DNA of 64,000 nucleotides. Source: CALODL01 sp942492115 (GTDB taxonomy: Bacteria; Planctomycetota; Phycisphaerae; UBA1845; CAIVHJ01). The DNA lies in NCBI GenBank assembly GCA_942492115.1, contig CALODL010000009.1:1-64000 (forward strand). Reading direction: 5' to 3'. The notes below the pieces were generated by a model, which worked only from the letters and a program-made list of their open reading frames with translations, made no database searches and was not told the origin of the DNA. Below are positions 47,218 through 58,186 of this stretch, piece after piece. Made by a program: the position numbers and the translations under genes. Within the stretch, counting starts at the first letter, position 1. Every line of letters starts with the position of its first letter.

Positions 47218-48363
47218 CTACTGGGGGCAAATCGGCCGGACCACGCGATCCAGTTTGCTCTGTACCGATCTGGTGAGTGGGGCCCGTCCACGGCCATCCA
47301 GCAGATGGCCCACTGGCTCACCCATGCGCGGTTCGGCTTGACCGACGTGTGCGCCGATCATGACTTGTGGAACGATGGGGCTGTGGCCTTGCAGCAGGGC
47401 CATTTTGCGTTGTGCCGCCACACGCGCCCGGGCCGGCACCGCGAGCACGGCTTCCGTAAATAACCGCTCCTGGTGAACGCGCAGCGTCTCGGCCAGCTGG
47501 GTGTCGTCGAGCAAACGCAGCACCGTCGGGCTGTCCAGGATGGCATCGACGCGTCCATCGCGTAACCCTGCATACAGCGCGGCATCCACGGTCATCTCGT
47601 CGACGATGCGCTGAATCGTGGGATTATCGTGCAACAACCGGTCGACCAACGGCGCATGCTTGAGTCGTGTCAAAGCGCCATCGTACTGCGCCACGACCGC
47701 CAGGGTGGCGCCCAGCCGGAGGACTTCATCACGGTCGGCGAAGAAACCTGATGCCCAGCGACCGACCAGCGAGGCGTCGAGCTCGTCTCGGACGACGGCC
47801 ACGCGGTCATAGGCCCGTGGAACCCAACTCTGACGTTCATAGCCCAGCCCCAACGCCATGCGCACCGGTGGTTCGACCGCAGCAACCGCCGTTGCGCAAA
47901 GCAAACCCGCGACCGTGCCGCTGACCATTCCGACCCACATCCCCGCAAGCGGGTGCCGACCAGCGCCATAGCGGCGGGTCATGAAATGGCCCAGTACCCG
48001 CCCGCTCATGAACAACAGCATCGTGGCCACCAGCACCGCCAGGTAACGATTGGGCACGGCGGCCAGCCCACTCAGCGCCCCGACGCCAGGCGCGATCCAC
48101 TTGCCTGCGGGTACTGCCCACGCCACGACCGCAATCAAACCTGCAAGGCTTGCGGCGCTGATCATCACGCCGCGGCGACAGCCCCGCCAGCCGAACCAGC
48201 CGGCCAGTAGCGCGGCAACTGCAGTCGGCGCATCGAACAACAGCGCCGCAGTCCCGATGGCACACAGGGTTCCACACAAGAGGATCGCCGCCGCGCGCAG
48301 CGGCAGCCGGAGATGCTGGTCAGCGTATGACGCAGACCCATCGATTGCAGCAGCGTGTGCCAT
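47218..48363 (-). CDS. CvpA-like membrane protein
   Basis: 381 aa from the ATG at 48363 with GGAGG 7 bp upstream. The N-terminal half has about four to five hydrophobic segments, with GWRGCRRGVMISAASLAGL resembling the CvpA (colicin V production/cell-envelope) core of helix, small loop, helix. The C-terminal half (about 190-381) is soluble, helical and charged with no recognised domain. CvpA proteins are linked to envelope homeostasis; the assignment is at superfamily level only. The 162 bp between it and the rhomboid stop hold nothing I can support. Confidence 0.75.
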   Translation of the reverse strand: MAHAAAIDGSASYADQHLRLPLRAAAILLCGTLCAIGTAALLFDAPTAVAALLAGWFGWRGCRRGVMISAASLAGLIAVVAWAVPAGKWIAPGVGALSGLAAVPNRYLAVLVATMLLFMSGRVLGHFMTRRYGAGRHPLAGMWVGMVSGTVAGLLCATAVAAVEPPVRMALGLGYERQSWVPRAYDRVAVVRDELDASLVGRWASGFFADRDEVLRLGATLAVVAQYDGALTRLKHAPLVDRLLHDNPTIQRIVDEMTVDAALYAGLRDGRVDAILDSPTVLRLLDDTQLAETLRVHQERLFTEAVLAVPARARVAAQRKMALLQGHSPIVPQVMIGAHVGQAEPRMGEPVGHLLDGRGRAPLTRSVQSKLDRVVRPICPQ

Positions 48364-48525
48364 GCATGATCCTCCGCGAGACGTCCAAGCCGACCTGTGG
48401 GGTCCGGCTGAAGGCAAGGCGCTCTCCCTCACTACGTCGGCTGTGTTTACGTCGGGATTCGGCTCAGGCTAGGCAGGTCTGATAATGTGCGGATACCCGG
48501 CTCAGACGAGGAACGATTGTGCAGA

Positions 48526-49728
48526 TTAGGCCTCGGGCGTGGGCTGGGCGGCGCGCAGCGCGGTCATGACCCGTTCGAGCCACTCGCCGCATTGCTGCCT
48601 TCGGCTCTCATCACGCAGGACCTCGAGGGCTGCGGAGAGATGTCCACGAGCGATTTCGAATTGCTCCAGATCGCGGGCATAGACAATGCCCAGCAGCAGG
48701 CGCACTTCGTCCTGATCATCGCTCTTGGGATAGTGCTTGAGGTAATTCTCAAAGGCACCCGCGGCCTGCGGGTACTTCCCGTGCGCATACAACAGACGAG
48801 CGATTTCGAGCTGATAGTGCCGCGCGAGGAACTGGTCGACATCGATGGACAACAGCTGCTCGTATAGATCGATCGCCTCCGGGGCCGGCGGCTTCTGCGA
48901 AAGGGCCTGGCCGAGCATGCCTCGGAGTTCAGCGATGCGATCGAGCCGCGCCGCCACCTCGCGACGCTTCTGCGGATCCATCACGATCGGCCGTGCAACA
49001 GCCCCATACTGTGCCCGGGCCTGGGCCACGGGGTCGCGCATGGCCACGGCAAACTCCCGACGCTGGTTCCAGCGTTTGAGCAAGGCCAGGAGGTCGAATT
49101 GATCGCGCGAGATGAGACGGAACAGCAACAATCCGATCGTCGCCACGAAACCATAGAGATACCCGAAGATATGAGCACTGTACGCAACATTGGTCGCCCC
49201 GCTGCTGAGCATCGGGCCAATCACATTGTCGAACAACACGATCTTGAACAGGATGACCCACAACGCGGGTAATTCGAAAGTCGTGATGATGAAGAACCAG
49301 AACAAGAACAGAATCCGGCTGCGCGGACAGAGAACCATGAACGCGGTCGTCACTGCGGCGATGGAACCGGACGCGCCCACCAGGGCCCCCTCGTGACTCA
49401 TGGCATAGCCCATGCCCGCAAACGCACCACCGGCAAGATAGAAGACGAGATAGGACGCATTCCCCAGACGATCGTTGATGCTGTTCCCGAACACCCACAG
49501 GAACCACATGTTGAACAGCAGATGCCAGAAATCCGCGTGGATGAACTGATAGGTCAGAAACTCCCACCACCGCGGGTACTGCCCATTGAGCACAAGGGAA
49601 CCGAGGAACTGCTGGACGCCCTCGGCCTGGAGGTAGCTGAGGATGAACACGCCCATGTTGACCACTATGAGGGCGTAGTTGACGATCGGTGGTCGCTTGA
49701 CCCGAATGTCGGTGCGCAGTGGCAGCAT
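48526..49728 (-). CDS. Rhomboid family intramembrane serine protease with C-terminal TPR
   Basis: 400 aa. The six-helix rhomboid core covers about 15-205. The HADFWHLLFNMWFLWVFG helix has the usual histidines and Asn73, the catalytic serine is in GASG (Ser120), and the catalytic histidine in YSAHIFGYLYG (His186). Residues about 205-400 form a cytoplasmic helical domain with TPR-like units (LYEQLLSIDVDQFLARHY, AAGAFENYLKHYP). It cleaves transmembrane substrates within the membrane. The TPR tail may recruit substrates. Its start codon is near the stop of the DUF1844 gene (26 bp between), so the two are probably co-transcribed. Confidence 0.93.
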   Translation of the reverse strand: MLPLRTDIRVKRPPIVNYALIVVNMGVFILSYLQAEGVQQFLGSLVLNGQYPRWWEFLTYQFIHADFWHLLFNMWFLWVFGNSINDRLGNASYLVFYLAGGAFAGMGYAMSHEGALVGASGSIAAVTTAFMVLCPRSRILFLFWFFIITTFELPALWVILFKIVLFDNVIGPMLSSGATNVAYSAHIFGYLYGFVATIGLLLFRLISRDQFDLLALLKRWNQRREFAVAMRDPVAQARAQYGAVARPIVMDPQKRREVAARLDRIAELRGMLGQALSQKPPAPEAIDLYEQLLSIDVDQFLARHYQLEIARLLYAHGKYPQAAGAFENYLKHYPKSDDQDEVRLLLGIVYARDLEQFEIARGHLSAALEVLRDESRRQQCGEWLERVMTALRAAQPTPEA

Positions 49729-49754
49729 CTGATCTCAGCTACTCGATGGTGTTG

Positions 49755-50159
49755 TCATTCGGCGGCCGGCGTGTCCGGGCCGTCCGGGACCGGGGCGTTG
49801 GCACTATTGACGAACGCCAGACGTAACTCGTGCAGGGTGGCCGACAAAATGCCCTTCTCGTTGTCGTCCAGATTGCCTGCGGTCTTTTGTTCGAGGACCT
49901 CGAGCAGGCCGATGTAGTGCTGGGCTGCACCACGATCGGGCGGAATGTAGCGTCCGTCGGGGGTCTTCATGCCGCCCACGGAGATGGCCGCCTGCATGGC
50001 CAGCATGTTGACGACCTCGAGGAAGATCGGTTGGGGCGTCTCGCCGCCTTCTGCGCCGGCCGGAGTGGTCTGTTCCTCCTCGACCAGACGATCTTTCTCA
50101 CGCTGGGCCTCTGCCTTCCAGTCCGAATCGATGAATATCTTGGATTCTTCATCCGTCAT
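49755..50159 (-). CDS. DUF1844 domain protein
   Basis: 134 aa from the ATG at 50159 with GGAGA upstream. Acidic N-terminus (DEESKIFIDSDWKAEAQREK), Pro/Gly-rich linker, then PQPIFLEVVNMLAMQAAISVGG, the DUF1844 helical core, followed by LEVLEQKTAGNLDDNEKGIL. The family is short, probably cytoplasmic, widespread and of unknown function. It heads a two-gene unit with the rhomboid protease and is divergent from the OPT transporter; a TACAAT at 50192-50197 (minus) may be its -10. Confidence 0.85.
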   Translation of the reverse strand: MTDEESKIFIDSDWKAEAQREKDRLVEEEQTTPAGAEGGETPQPIFLEVVNMLAMQAAISVGGMKTPDGRYIPPDRGAAQHYIGLLEVLEQKTAGNLDDNEKGILSATLHELRLAFVNSANAPVPDGPDTPAAE

Positions 50160-50228
50160 CGCCGTCTCCTTCAAGGGGCTTCGCCCGAGTGATTGTAGTC
50201 ACCGCAATGGAGCATAGGTTACTTCAGT

Positions 50229-52156
<1,928 letters not shown>

Positions 52157-52160
<4 letters not shown>

Positions 52161-52711
52161 AGCCACTCGGACTTGTCATGCTGTCAGTCGGTTTTCTAGG
52201 TGCCGCCATTGTGACGGTACACGAAACCGATGCGGCCAATCTGAAGTGGTCCACGATCGATTGGGGCTGGTATGCCGTATTCTTCACCCTCGGAGCAGCC
52301 GGTGTGGTCCTCCTGCGACTTTCGGCCCGTGGTGCGGCCACCGAATCGGGAAAACTGGAGGGCGACATCCGCACGATCGATCGCAGCCTCGCGAGCCTGG
52401 TCGACAAGCTGCAAGGGCTGATCGCGCGGAAGGATACGACCGGTGTATACGAGATCCATGCATGGATCGATGATCAGCTCGTCAGCGACCTCGGCGATTT
52501 CGTCGAGGCCCGCGAAGCCCTCATCCACGTTTACGGATTGCAGCAATACGCCAACCTCATGAATGAATTCGCCACGTCCGAACGCAATATCAACCGCAGT
52601 TGGTCCGCGTCGGCAGATGGCTACATCGATGAGGTGTGGAAGTGCATGAGACAGGCCGAAATCCACATGCGCGAAGCCAGGCAACTCCTGGTGAGCTATC
52701 AATCCGCTTGA
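52157..52711 (+). CDS. Two-helix membrane protein coupled to the OPT transporter
   Basis: 184 aa. Two hydrophobic helices at about 4-22 and 36-54, then a soluble helical, acidic domain (EGDIRTIDRSLASLVDKLQG and onward) that could be a coiled coil. The start overlaps the transporter stop. No family recognised. An accessory or regulatory subunit of the transporter is plausible but unproven. It converges on the 52755 gene with 43 bp between. Confidence 0.75.
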
Positions 52712-52754
52712 GACATGCGGACGGGACACGGCCCAATGTACGCACGGTACCGGG

Positions 52755-54269
52755 TCACGGCGATCGAATTGCCAACCGCTGCTGCAGAGCCCGCAGGCGG
52801 TCCTCTGAGAACAGCCCATAGAAATACTCGCGACCAAGTGCCACAGTATCGCTGGCCAGCTGGAGATCCAACTCCGCAATGTGGCCGATGGCGCGCGAAA
52901 TGTCGTCGCCAAGCGTTTCAAGCAGGCAGTTGTTGATCTTTCGAATGCCATTGAACACTTCGCGGCGCTCTGCGTGGGCCCGCGGCTGGTGAGCGCGCAA
53001 ACGGAGGGATTCGTCGACCAGGGCCGCCCGGCGGGCAATCAGGTCGCCGTACTCTGCTCCCACATGCCGTTGCGGATTATGCTGGAGGTCACGGAGACTT
53101 CGCAACGCTGCAGCCCGTGTGGATGCAGTCACGCCATGGAGCGGCAGCGCTGGACGCAGCGTCGCGGTGACAACGCCGTAGACCGGAGGCGCGATGCCAA
53201 AGAACGAGCGAATGATGTCGTCGGTCACCTGATCGTACAATGCCCCACCAATCCCGTGAATGAACAGATCGGCGGCAAACAACCGCGCCCACATGGTCAA
53301 AGTCAGCGCCCGAGGTCGAACCAGCCAGCCCCTGTTCTCGACCTGCCGACCGATGGCAGGCCAGTCGTGGTCCGGGCCCGTCGGCAGTGCGGCAAGCGCT
53401 TCATCGCCGGCGAACAACTGGAGCCCGCCCTGCTGCTCCTCAATGAACAGCCGGCGGCGCTCTCCGGTCTCGACTGCCATGCACCACAACGGTAACTCCA
53501 CCCGGTGGTCATCGACATGGAGGTCCGGAACGGGACGCAACGATCCCGCGATGCCGCGCAGGCCGCGATATGCATGCAACGCGACGTTATAACACGTCGA
53601 GAATTCGCGAGCAGCACCTGTCAGAAGGGCAAAGAACGGCCACAACTCGAGTTGAGTGACGGCATACATCGGAACGGCGATATCCAGATGAGCATCGACT
53701 GCGGTCAGAGCCATCGCATACTGGTCCACCCACCGCTGAGCGGTAGCGTGCTTGAACTCGACGGCCAGCAGCGACATGGCATCCGTGCCGAGCCCGCGAA
53801 GGGCGGCCGCGTCAGCGGCAGTCCACGGTGCGAGGTGCTCGTAGGATGAAGCCTGATTGAACCCTGGCAGGCCGACGCGACGCTGGATGACATGGTCACC
53901 ACTGAGCTGCGGGACGATCAGGTCGCGCTGCTTGATGCGATCGTAATCGACGATGAGATGAACCGCGTGGCCCCCCGCGCGATGGGCAACATCCTGCGCA
54001 ACCACGCGTTTGGCCCACACGCCCGCATGGTAGAACTCCGGCTGATGCCCCAGAGCGACAACGGGCGTATCCACCGGACTGGCCAGCTGTGCGCGAACCG
54101 CGGCGCGATAGCCCAGCAGATCATGTCCACGAAGATGGCACAGTTCACGAGCCAGGTTCAGCCGATTGCGGGTGACGGCCTCGACCAGCGCGGGGTGCGG
54201 CGGGTCGACCAGAACCTCACCATCACCCACCGGCGCGACCCACGTTCTGTCAGCCCGTTCCCCGGTCAA
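52755..54269 (-). CDS. Uncharacterised protein with GHQP motif, possibly BshC-related
   Basis: 504 aa from TTG at 54269, which has AGGCGG upstream and lies 9 bp after the previous stop. Key seen motifs: ALGHQPEFYHAGVWAKR (about 72-88), HLIVDYDRIKQRD, ARLFAADLFIHGIGGALYD and GREYFYGLFSEDRL. The GHQP-type start and the late FIHGIGG segment recall the cysteine-adding enzyme BshC of bacillithiol synthesis, whose members have a G-Q-Q motif in the same position; this is a weak, pattern-level resemblance. No bshA or bshB gene is in the window. Cytoplasmic, no signal peptide. Confidence 0.75.
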   Translation of the reverse strand: MTGERADRTWVAPVGDGEVLVDPPHPALVEAVTRNRLNLARELCHLRGHDLLGYRAAVRAQLASPVDTPVVALGHQPEFYHAGVWAKRVVAQDVAHRAGGHAVHLIVDYDRIKQRDLIVPQLSGDHVIQRRVGLPGFNQASSYEHLAPWTAADAAALRGLGTDAMSLLAVEFKHATAQRWVDQYAMALTAVDAHLDIAVPMYAVTQLELWPFFALLTGAAREFSTCYNVALHAYRGLRGIAGSLRPVPDLHVDDHRVELPLWCMAVETGERRRLFIEEQQGGLQLFAGDEALAALPTGPDHDWPAIGRQVENRGWLVRPRALTLTMWARLFAADLFIHGIGGALYDQVTDDIIRSFFGIAPPVYGVVTATLRPALPLHGVTASTRAAALRSLRDLQHNPQRHVGAEYGDLIARRAALVDESLRLRAHQPRAHAERREVFNGIRKINNCLLETLGDDISRAIGHIAELDLQLASDTVALGREYFYGLFSEDRLRALQQRLAIRSP

Positions 54270-54278
54270 CTGCGCCGC

Positions 54279-55046
54279 CTATGACAGAAGAGATTCGACA
54301 TGCTGACGGGTATCGTCCTCGTCCTCCAGCAATCGCGTTGCCACGAGCTCGCGAGACAGAACTTCGAGGTAGTGCGCCAGCCGCGAATCAGGGTCATCGA
54401 GCAGGCCGCCGAAGTGCCGTGTGGGATCATTGTAGATCAAGCGTACAGCAAGTTCTCTGACCTGCATGCCCATTGCCGCAGCCTGCACCCACAACTGCAG
54501 TGGCATGGCGTAACCGGGAATGTCAATCCTGAGACGGTTCAGTGCGGTGGCGCGATACGCCTTGAACCCGCAGAACGAATCAGTCAACCCGAACCCCAGC
54601 AGCTCGTTGAGTACGTGGGTAATCGCATGGTTGATGCGCCGGCGATCGGCGGGCGCCGTGCTGTTGCCATCCATTGTGACAAGATACCTGGATCCACTGA
54701 TGATGTCGGAATCATCTTCGAACGCCGCTTCGACGAACCGCGGGATGAACGCCGGTTCGTGTTGCTCATCACAATCCATGGTCACGAGCCAGTCGTATCC
54801 GTTCTCGATTGTATGACGGAAACTGCTGATCAAGGCTTGCCCGTACCCTCGATTCTCCGGATGAAAAATCCGCGCGACACCATCGATACTGCGCAACAGT
54901 TCAGTCGTTCCGTCGGTCGAACCGTCATCGATGATGACAATGTTTTCCGCGTAGTTCTGGACCTCGGCAACAACATCGAGCAGATGGTCCCGTTCGTTGA
55001 ATACAGGTATCGCGACGACGAACCTCGATGCGTGTCTTGACTGCAT
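54279..55046 (-). CDS. Family 2 glycosyltransferase
   Basis: 255 aa from the ATG at 55046 with GGAG upstream. GT-A fold motifs: VVAIPVFNERDHLLDVV at the N-terminus, IIDDGSTDGT for the nucleotide-sugar site, and MDCDEQHEP carrying the metal-binding aspartates. The C-terminal part (GYAMPLQLWVQAAAMGMQV) matches polyprenyl-phosphate-sugar synthase-like transferases, but there are no membrane helices. The acceptor is unknown. It lies 9 bp before the GHQP gene and follows the hydrolase gene at 55125 on the same strand. Confidence 0.9.
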   Translation of the reverse strand: MQSRHASRFVVAIPVFNERDHLLDVVAEVQNYAENIVIIDDGSTDGTTELLRSIDGVARIFHPENRGYGQALISSFRHTIENGYDWLVTMDCDEQHEPAFIPRFVEAAFEDDSDIISGSRYLVTMDGNSTAPADRRRINHAITHVLNELLGFGLTDSFCGFKAYRATALNRLRIDIPGYAMPLQLWVQAAAMGMQVRELAVRLIYNDPTRHFGGLLDDPDSRLAHYLEVLSRELVATRLLEDEDDTRQHVESLLS

Positions 55047-55124
55047 GTGTGTCTCCGTGTCCCTCGGCCACTCTTGTTCGACCAACTGAGCATAGAAGCC
55101 AGGACGGTCGAAGACAACCCCCAC

Positions 55125-55985
55125 TCAGACGGCGATATGTTCGCAGATTCGTGGATTCTTGCCGAAAAAACTGAGACGCCCGGCAACCACGTGCGGATCA
55201 TGCTGGAAGAACAGGATCGTATCGCTTGCTGCACACGCCTCGTAGAGCAGTTGCTTCTCCGAAACGGTCTGAAGGGGATGGTTGTCGTACGCCATCACCC
55301 AGGGAACGGGCAAGTGGGCTGCGGTTGGAATGAGGTCTGCAAGAAACTGCACACCGGTGCCGTCCCCGATGAACCGTGGCAACAACTGGAATGCAGTATG
55401 ACCGTGGGCCACGAGCCACTCGACGTCATCGAATGTCGACGCGGGGGTGCTGTGGGTCAATTCCGAAAACAGCCCGGCAACGCGCAACGGCTCGAAATCA
55501 GGCGCCATGAATGACCCACGGTCCTTGGGCGTCGGGGCCAAAGCATGTGCGAGGTGGTCACGATGCACCCAGTGCCGCGCCGCCGGAAAGCGTGGCACCG
55601 TCTGACCGTCGGCATTCAGACGGGTCAAACCCGCATTGTGATCGAAGTGCAGATGGGTCACGATGACATCGGTGATGTCTTCCTCGGCCACGCCGCACCC
55701 GCACAGCCCGGCGTGCAGCGGGTCCCCTTCTATCGACAAAGCAAAACGCTCGCGATGCCCGGCATCCCACTTGTCACCCAGACCGCAGTCGACCAGAATG
55801 ACCCGTCCAGCCGCGCGATCGATCGCCAGAAGGCTTCGTGAGACCAACTCGATGCGGTTGAGGTCATCCGGCGGACACCTGGGCGCCCACAGTACACGGG
55901 GCACCACCCCGAACATCGAGCCACCGTCGAGTCGAAAGCCACCGGTGTTGATGGCGTGGAGTTCATACCGTCCAAGCTGAATCAT
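55125..55985 (-). CDS. Metallo-beta-lactamase-fold hydrolase
   Basis: 286 aa from the ATG at 55985; the frame stays open further upstream without a better start. The zinc motif THLHFDHNAG (HxHxDH) is present, preceded by a VILVDCGLGDKW strand and followed by the ligand-bearing GHTAFQLLP. No signal peptide. The family covers many hydrolases (thioesterase, lactonase, phosphodiesterase), so the substrate cannot be assigned. It lies upstream of the glycosyltransferase on the same strand, 78 bp away. Confidence 0.88.
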   Translation of the reverse strand: MIQLGRYELHAINTGGFRLDGGSMFGVVPRVLWAPRCPPDDLNRIELVSRSLLAIDRAAGRVILVDCGLGDKWDAGHRERFALSIEGDPLHAGLCGCGVAEEDITDVIVTHLHFDHNAGLTRLNADGQTVPRFPAARHWVHRDHLAHALAPTPKDRGSFMAPDFEPLRVAGLFSELTHSTPASTFDDVEWLVAHGHTAFQLLPRFIGDGTGVQFLADLIPTAAHLPVPWVMAYDNHPLQTVSEKQLLYEACAASDTILFFQHDPHVVAGRLSFFGKNPRICEHIAV

Positions 55986-56124
55986 GACCGGGACTGTACT
56001 GGGCGCCCAAGCGGGATTCAATGTCACCTCGATCTGCCGCTCGCCGGTCAACGAGGTTGGGGCAGCTTTGACGACCGGGATCTCGAGACAACGGCCGGGC
56101 CGCAGCAGCCGGAGAGCGCGCCAG

Positions 56125-56153
56125 TTGACCCCGAGTCACAAGAGACTTAGTTA
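56125..56153 (+). promoter_or_regulatory. Candidate promoter for apgM
   Basis: TTGACC (56125-56130), 17-bp spacer, TAGTTA (56148-56153). The predicted transcript start is next to the second ATG (56162), which begins the family-typical MKYAILLPDG. Confidence 0.4.
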
Positions 56154-57349
56154 TGACATGCATGAAGTACGCGATTCTACTACCTGACGGTGCAGCGGAT
56201 GAGCCGGTCCCCGAACTCAACGGGCGAACACCGCTCGAGGTCGCCCGAACGCCGCACATGGACGCCCTGGCCACACGCGGAATCATCGGTCGACAACAAA
56301 CGTGCCCAGCAGGTTATGTCCCGGGATCAGACGTGTGCACCCTGTCCGTGTTCGGCTACCATCCGGACGACTGCTACACAGGACGAGCGCCGCTCGAGGC
56401 CGCCGCCCAGCGAATCGATCTGGGCCCCGACGACGTCGTGTTCCGGTGCAATCTGACGACGATCCAGGATGGCGTGATGGTCGATTTCTCGGCCGGGCAC
56501 ATCGAGCAGGATGCCGCAGATGCCATCGTCGCGACCCTTCGACAGGCGTTGGCCAACGACAGGATTGCGCTGTACACCGGTGTCATGTATCGCCATCTGC
56601 TCGTCTTCAAGGATCGTCCCGATCTCGTCGGTGTGCGCTGTCAGGCACCGCATGATATCCCGGACCAGCCCGTCGCGAAGTATCTGCCATCCGGCGCCGG
56701 TGCACGCGACGTCACCACAGTGATGGATGCCGCGCGTGACATCCTGGAGGCTCATCCCGTCAATACACAGCGCGATGCGCGCGGTACACGGCGCGCCACC
56801 GACATCTGGTTGTGGGGGCAGGGCCACCGCCCGCAGCTGACATCGTTCCACGATCGATTCGGTGTGCGCGGCGCGTGCATTACTGCAGTCGACCTGATCC
56901 GGGGTATCGCATTGCTGGCGGGCTGGGATCTCATCGACGTCCCGGGGGCGACTGGATATCTCGACACTGATTACGCCGCCAAGGGTCGGTATGCGGTCGA
57001 AGCACTCGCAGAATACGATCTGGTGGCCGTGCACATCGAAGCGCCGGATGAGGCCGGACACAATGGCGACGCCGCTGCAAAAGTCGAGGCCATCGAGCGG
57101 ATCGACGCCGAGGTCGTCGGGCCGGTCCGCGAACGGCTCGAGCGCGAGGTCGCGTGGCGCGTGCTCATCGCCCCCGATCACCCCACCCCGGTGGGTCGCC
57201 GAATTCATACCGCCGAAGCGCCGCCGTGGCTCATTGCAGGATCCGATATTGCACAAGGCCCGGGTGCGCGCCTGACGGAAACGGAGGCCGCCTCGGGCGA
57301 GTTCATTGATCCGGCCGCAGGATTGATGGCTCGCTTCGTCAAGATTTAG
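56153..57349 (+). CDS. apgM: Cofactor-independent phosphoglycerate mutase, ApgM type
   Basis: 398 aa from the first ATG, or 395 aa from ATG at 56162, which matches how homologues begin. It belongs to the alkaline phosphatase superfamily: PDGAADEPVPEL supplies the first metal ligand, GSDVCTLSVFGYHP the nucleophile region, HIEAPDEAGHNGD and APDHPTPV the remaining metal ligands. It interconverts 3- and 2-phosphoglycerate in glycolysis and gluconeogenesis in the cytoplasm. Normal length, unlike the longer GpmI form. The 180 bp behind it hold no supported gene. Confidence 0.92.
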   Translation: MTCMKYAILLPDGAADEPVPELNGRTPLEVARTPHMDALATRGIIGRQQTCPAGYVPGSDVCTLSVFGYHPDDCYTGRAPLEAAAQRIDLGPDDVVFRCNLTTIQDGVMVDFSAGHIEQDAADAIVATLRQALANDRIALYTGVMYRHLLVFKDRPDLVGVRCQAPHDIPDQPVAKYLPSGAGARDVTTVMDAARDILEAHPVNTQRDARGTRRATDIWLWGQGHRPQLTSFHDRFGVRGACITAVDLIRGIALLAGWDLIDVPGATGYLDTDYAAKGRYAVEALAEYDLVAVHIEAPDEAGHNGDAAAKVEAIERIDAEVVGPVRERLEREVAWRVLIAPDHPTPVGRRIHTAEAPPWLIAGSDIAQGPGARLTETEAASGEFIDPAAGLMARFVKI

Positions 57350-57529
57350 TTGCCAGACAATTAGTTAAGGCAGGTGTGGCGGCAGCGGGGCCTGCCCGAG
57401 GAGCCCCTCATCCCCATCGGAATGGGCCCCCACCGAAGGCGATCAAGAATTCGCCGTCACCCTGCCGATGACTGACGAAGCCTATCGATACACCAGTCAA
57501 TTCAGCCTGGTCGGAAGGAGTCTGACCGT

Positions 57530-58186
57530 ATGGATGCGAGGACACGCGAGGAGCGCCGGCAGGAAACGTCACAATGCCGGCGCCGTCCCAGCGAGCCGCA
57601 GAGGATCTATTTTGAAGCCGCAGGACTCGGCGCCACCGTCGATGTCGAACCCGGCCGCCCCACCGAACTGTACATCGAAGCAACGACCGCTGACGGCACT
57701 GTTGTGCCGTGGATGACAGATGAATGGTGGATCAGCATGAATCGTGCGTGTCGCGCCTGCGCGGTCACAATCGTCCTGCTGCCCACGCCCAACGCCATCC
57801 TCGACACGATCGTGCTGCATCAACTCGAGATGCTCCGACGCATCGCCCCGACCTGGCGGATCGTGGGCTACGCGCTCAACGCTGAAGCCGACAGGGAGTC
57901 GTCCATCGAAAGATGGATGTTGACCCCGTACGACGAAATCCGCTTCTGCCAGACGCCTGAGCAGAACAATGGCGACCCCGGCCCGGCCGAGAAACTGGTC
58001 GCACGCGCGGCCCGTGCGCCACGTGTCCGCGGGTGTCATCAAGCCTGCTTGCGTATCACGCACGGCCTGCCTGGCCCGATGTCGGGTGCGCAAACGAGTT
58101 CCCGCGCTGCGCACCGGGTGGATCCCCCTGGCAACCTCAGCCTGGTCCGTCGCATGTTCGACAGCGACGTTGTAGAATCCACTTGA
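57530..58186 (+). CDS. Hypothetical protein overlapping the aspartokinase start
   Basis: 218 aa, AAGGAG about 10 bp before the ATG. No family recognised. Residues about 25-110 look folded (RIYFEAAGLGATVDVEPG, TDEWWISMNRACRA), while the last third is Arg/Pro-rich and atypical. The stop overlaps the aspartokinase ATG in TGATG, which supports it being translated. A comparable frame on the opposite strand (57569-58234) looks like a shadow. An alternative is that only the first half is real. No signal peptide or membrane helix. Confidence 0.5.
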   Translation: MDARTREERRQETSQCRRRPSEPQRIYFEAAGLGATVDVEPGRPTELYIEATTADGTVVPWMTDEWWISMNRACRACAVTIVLLPTPNAILDTIVLHQLEMLRRIAPTWRIVGYALNAEADRESSIERWMLTPYDEIRFCQTPEQNNGDPGPAEKLVARAARAPRVRGCHQACLRITHGLPGPMSGAQTSSRAAHRVDPPGNLSLVRRMFDSDVVEST

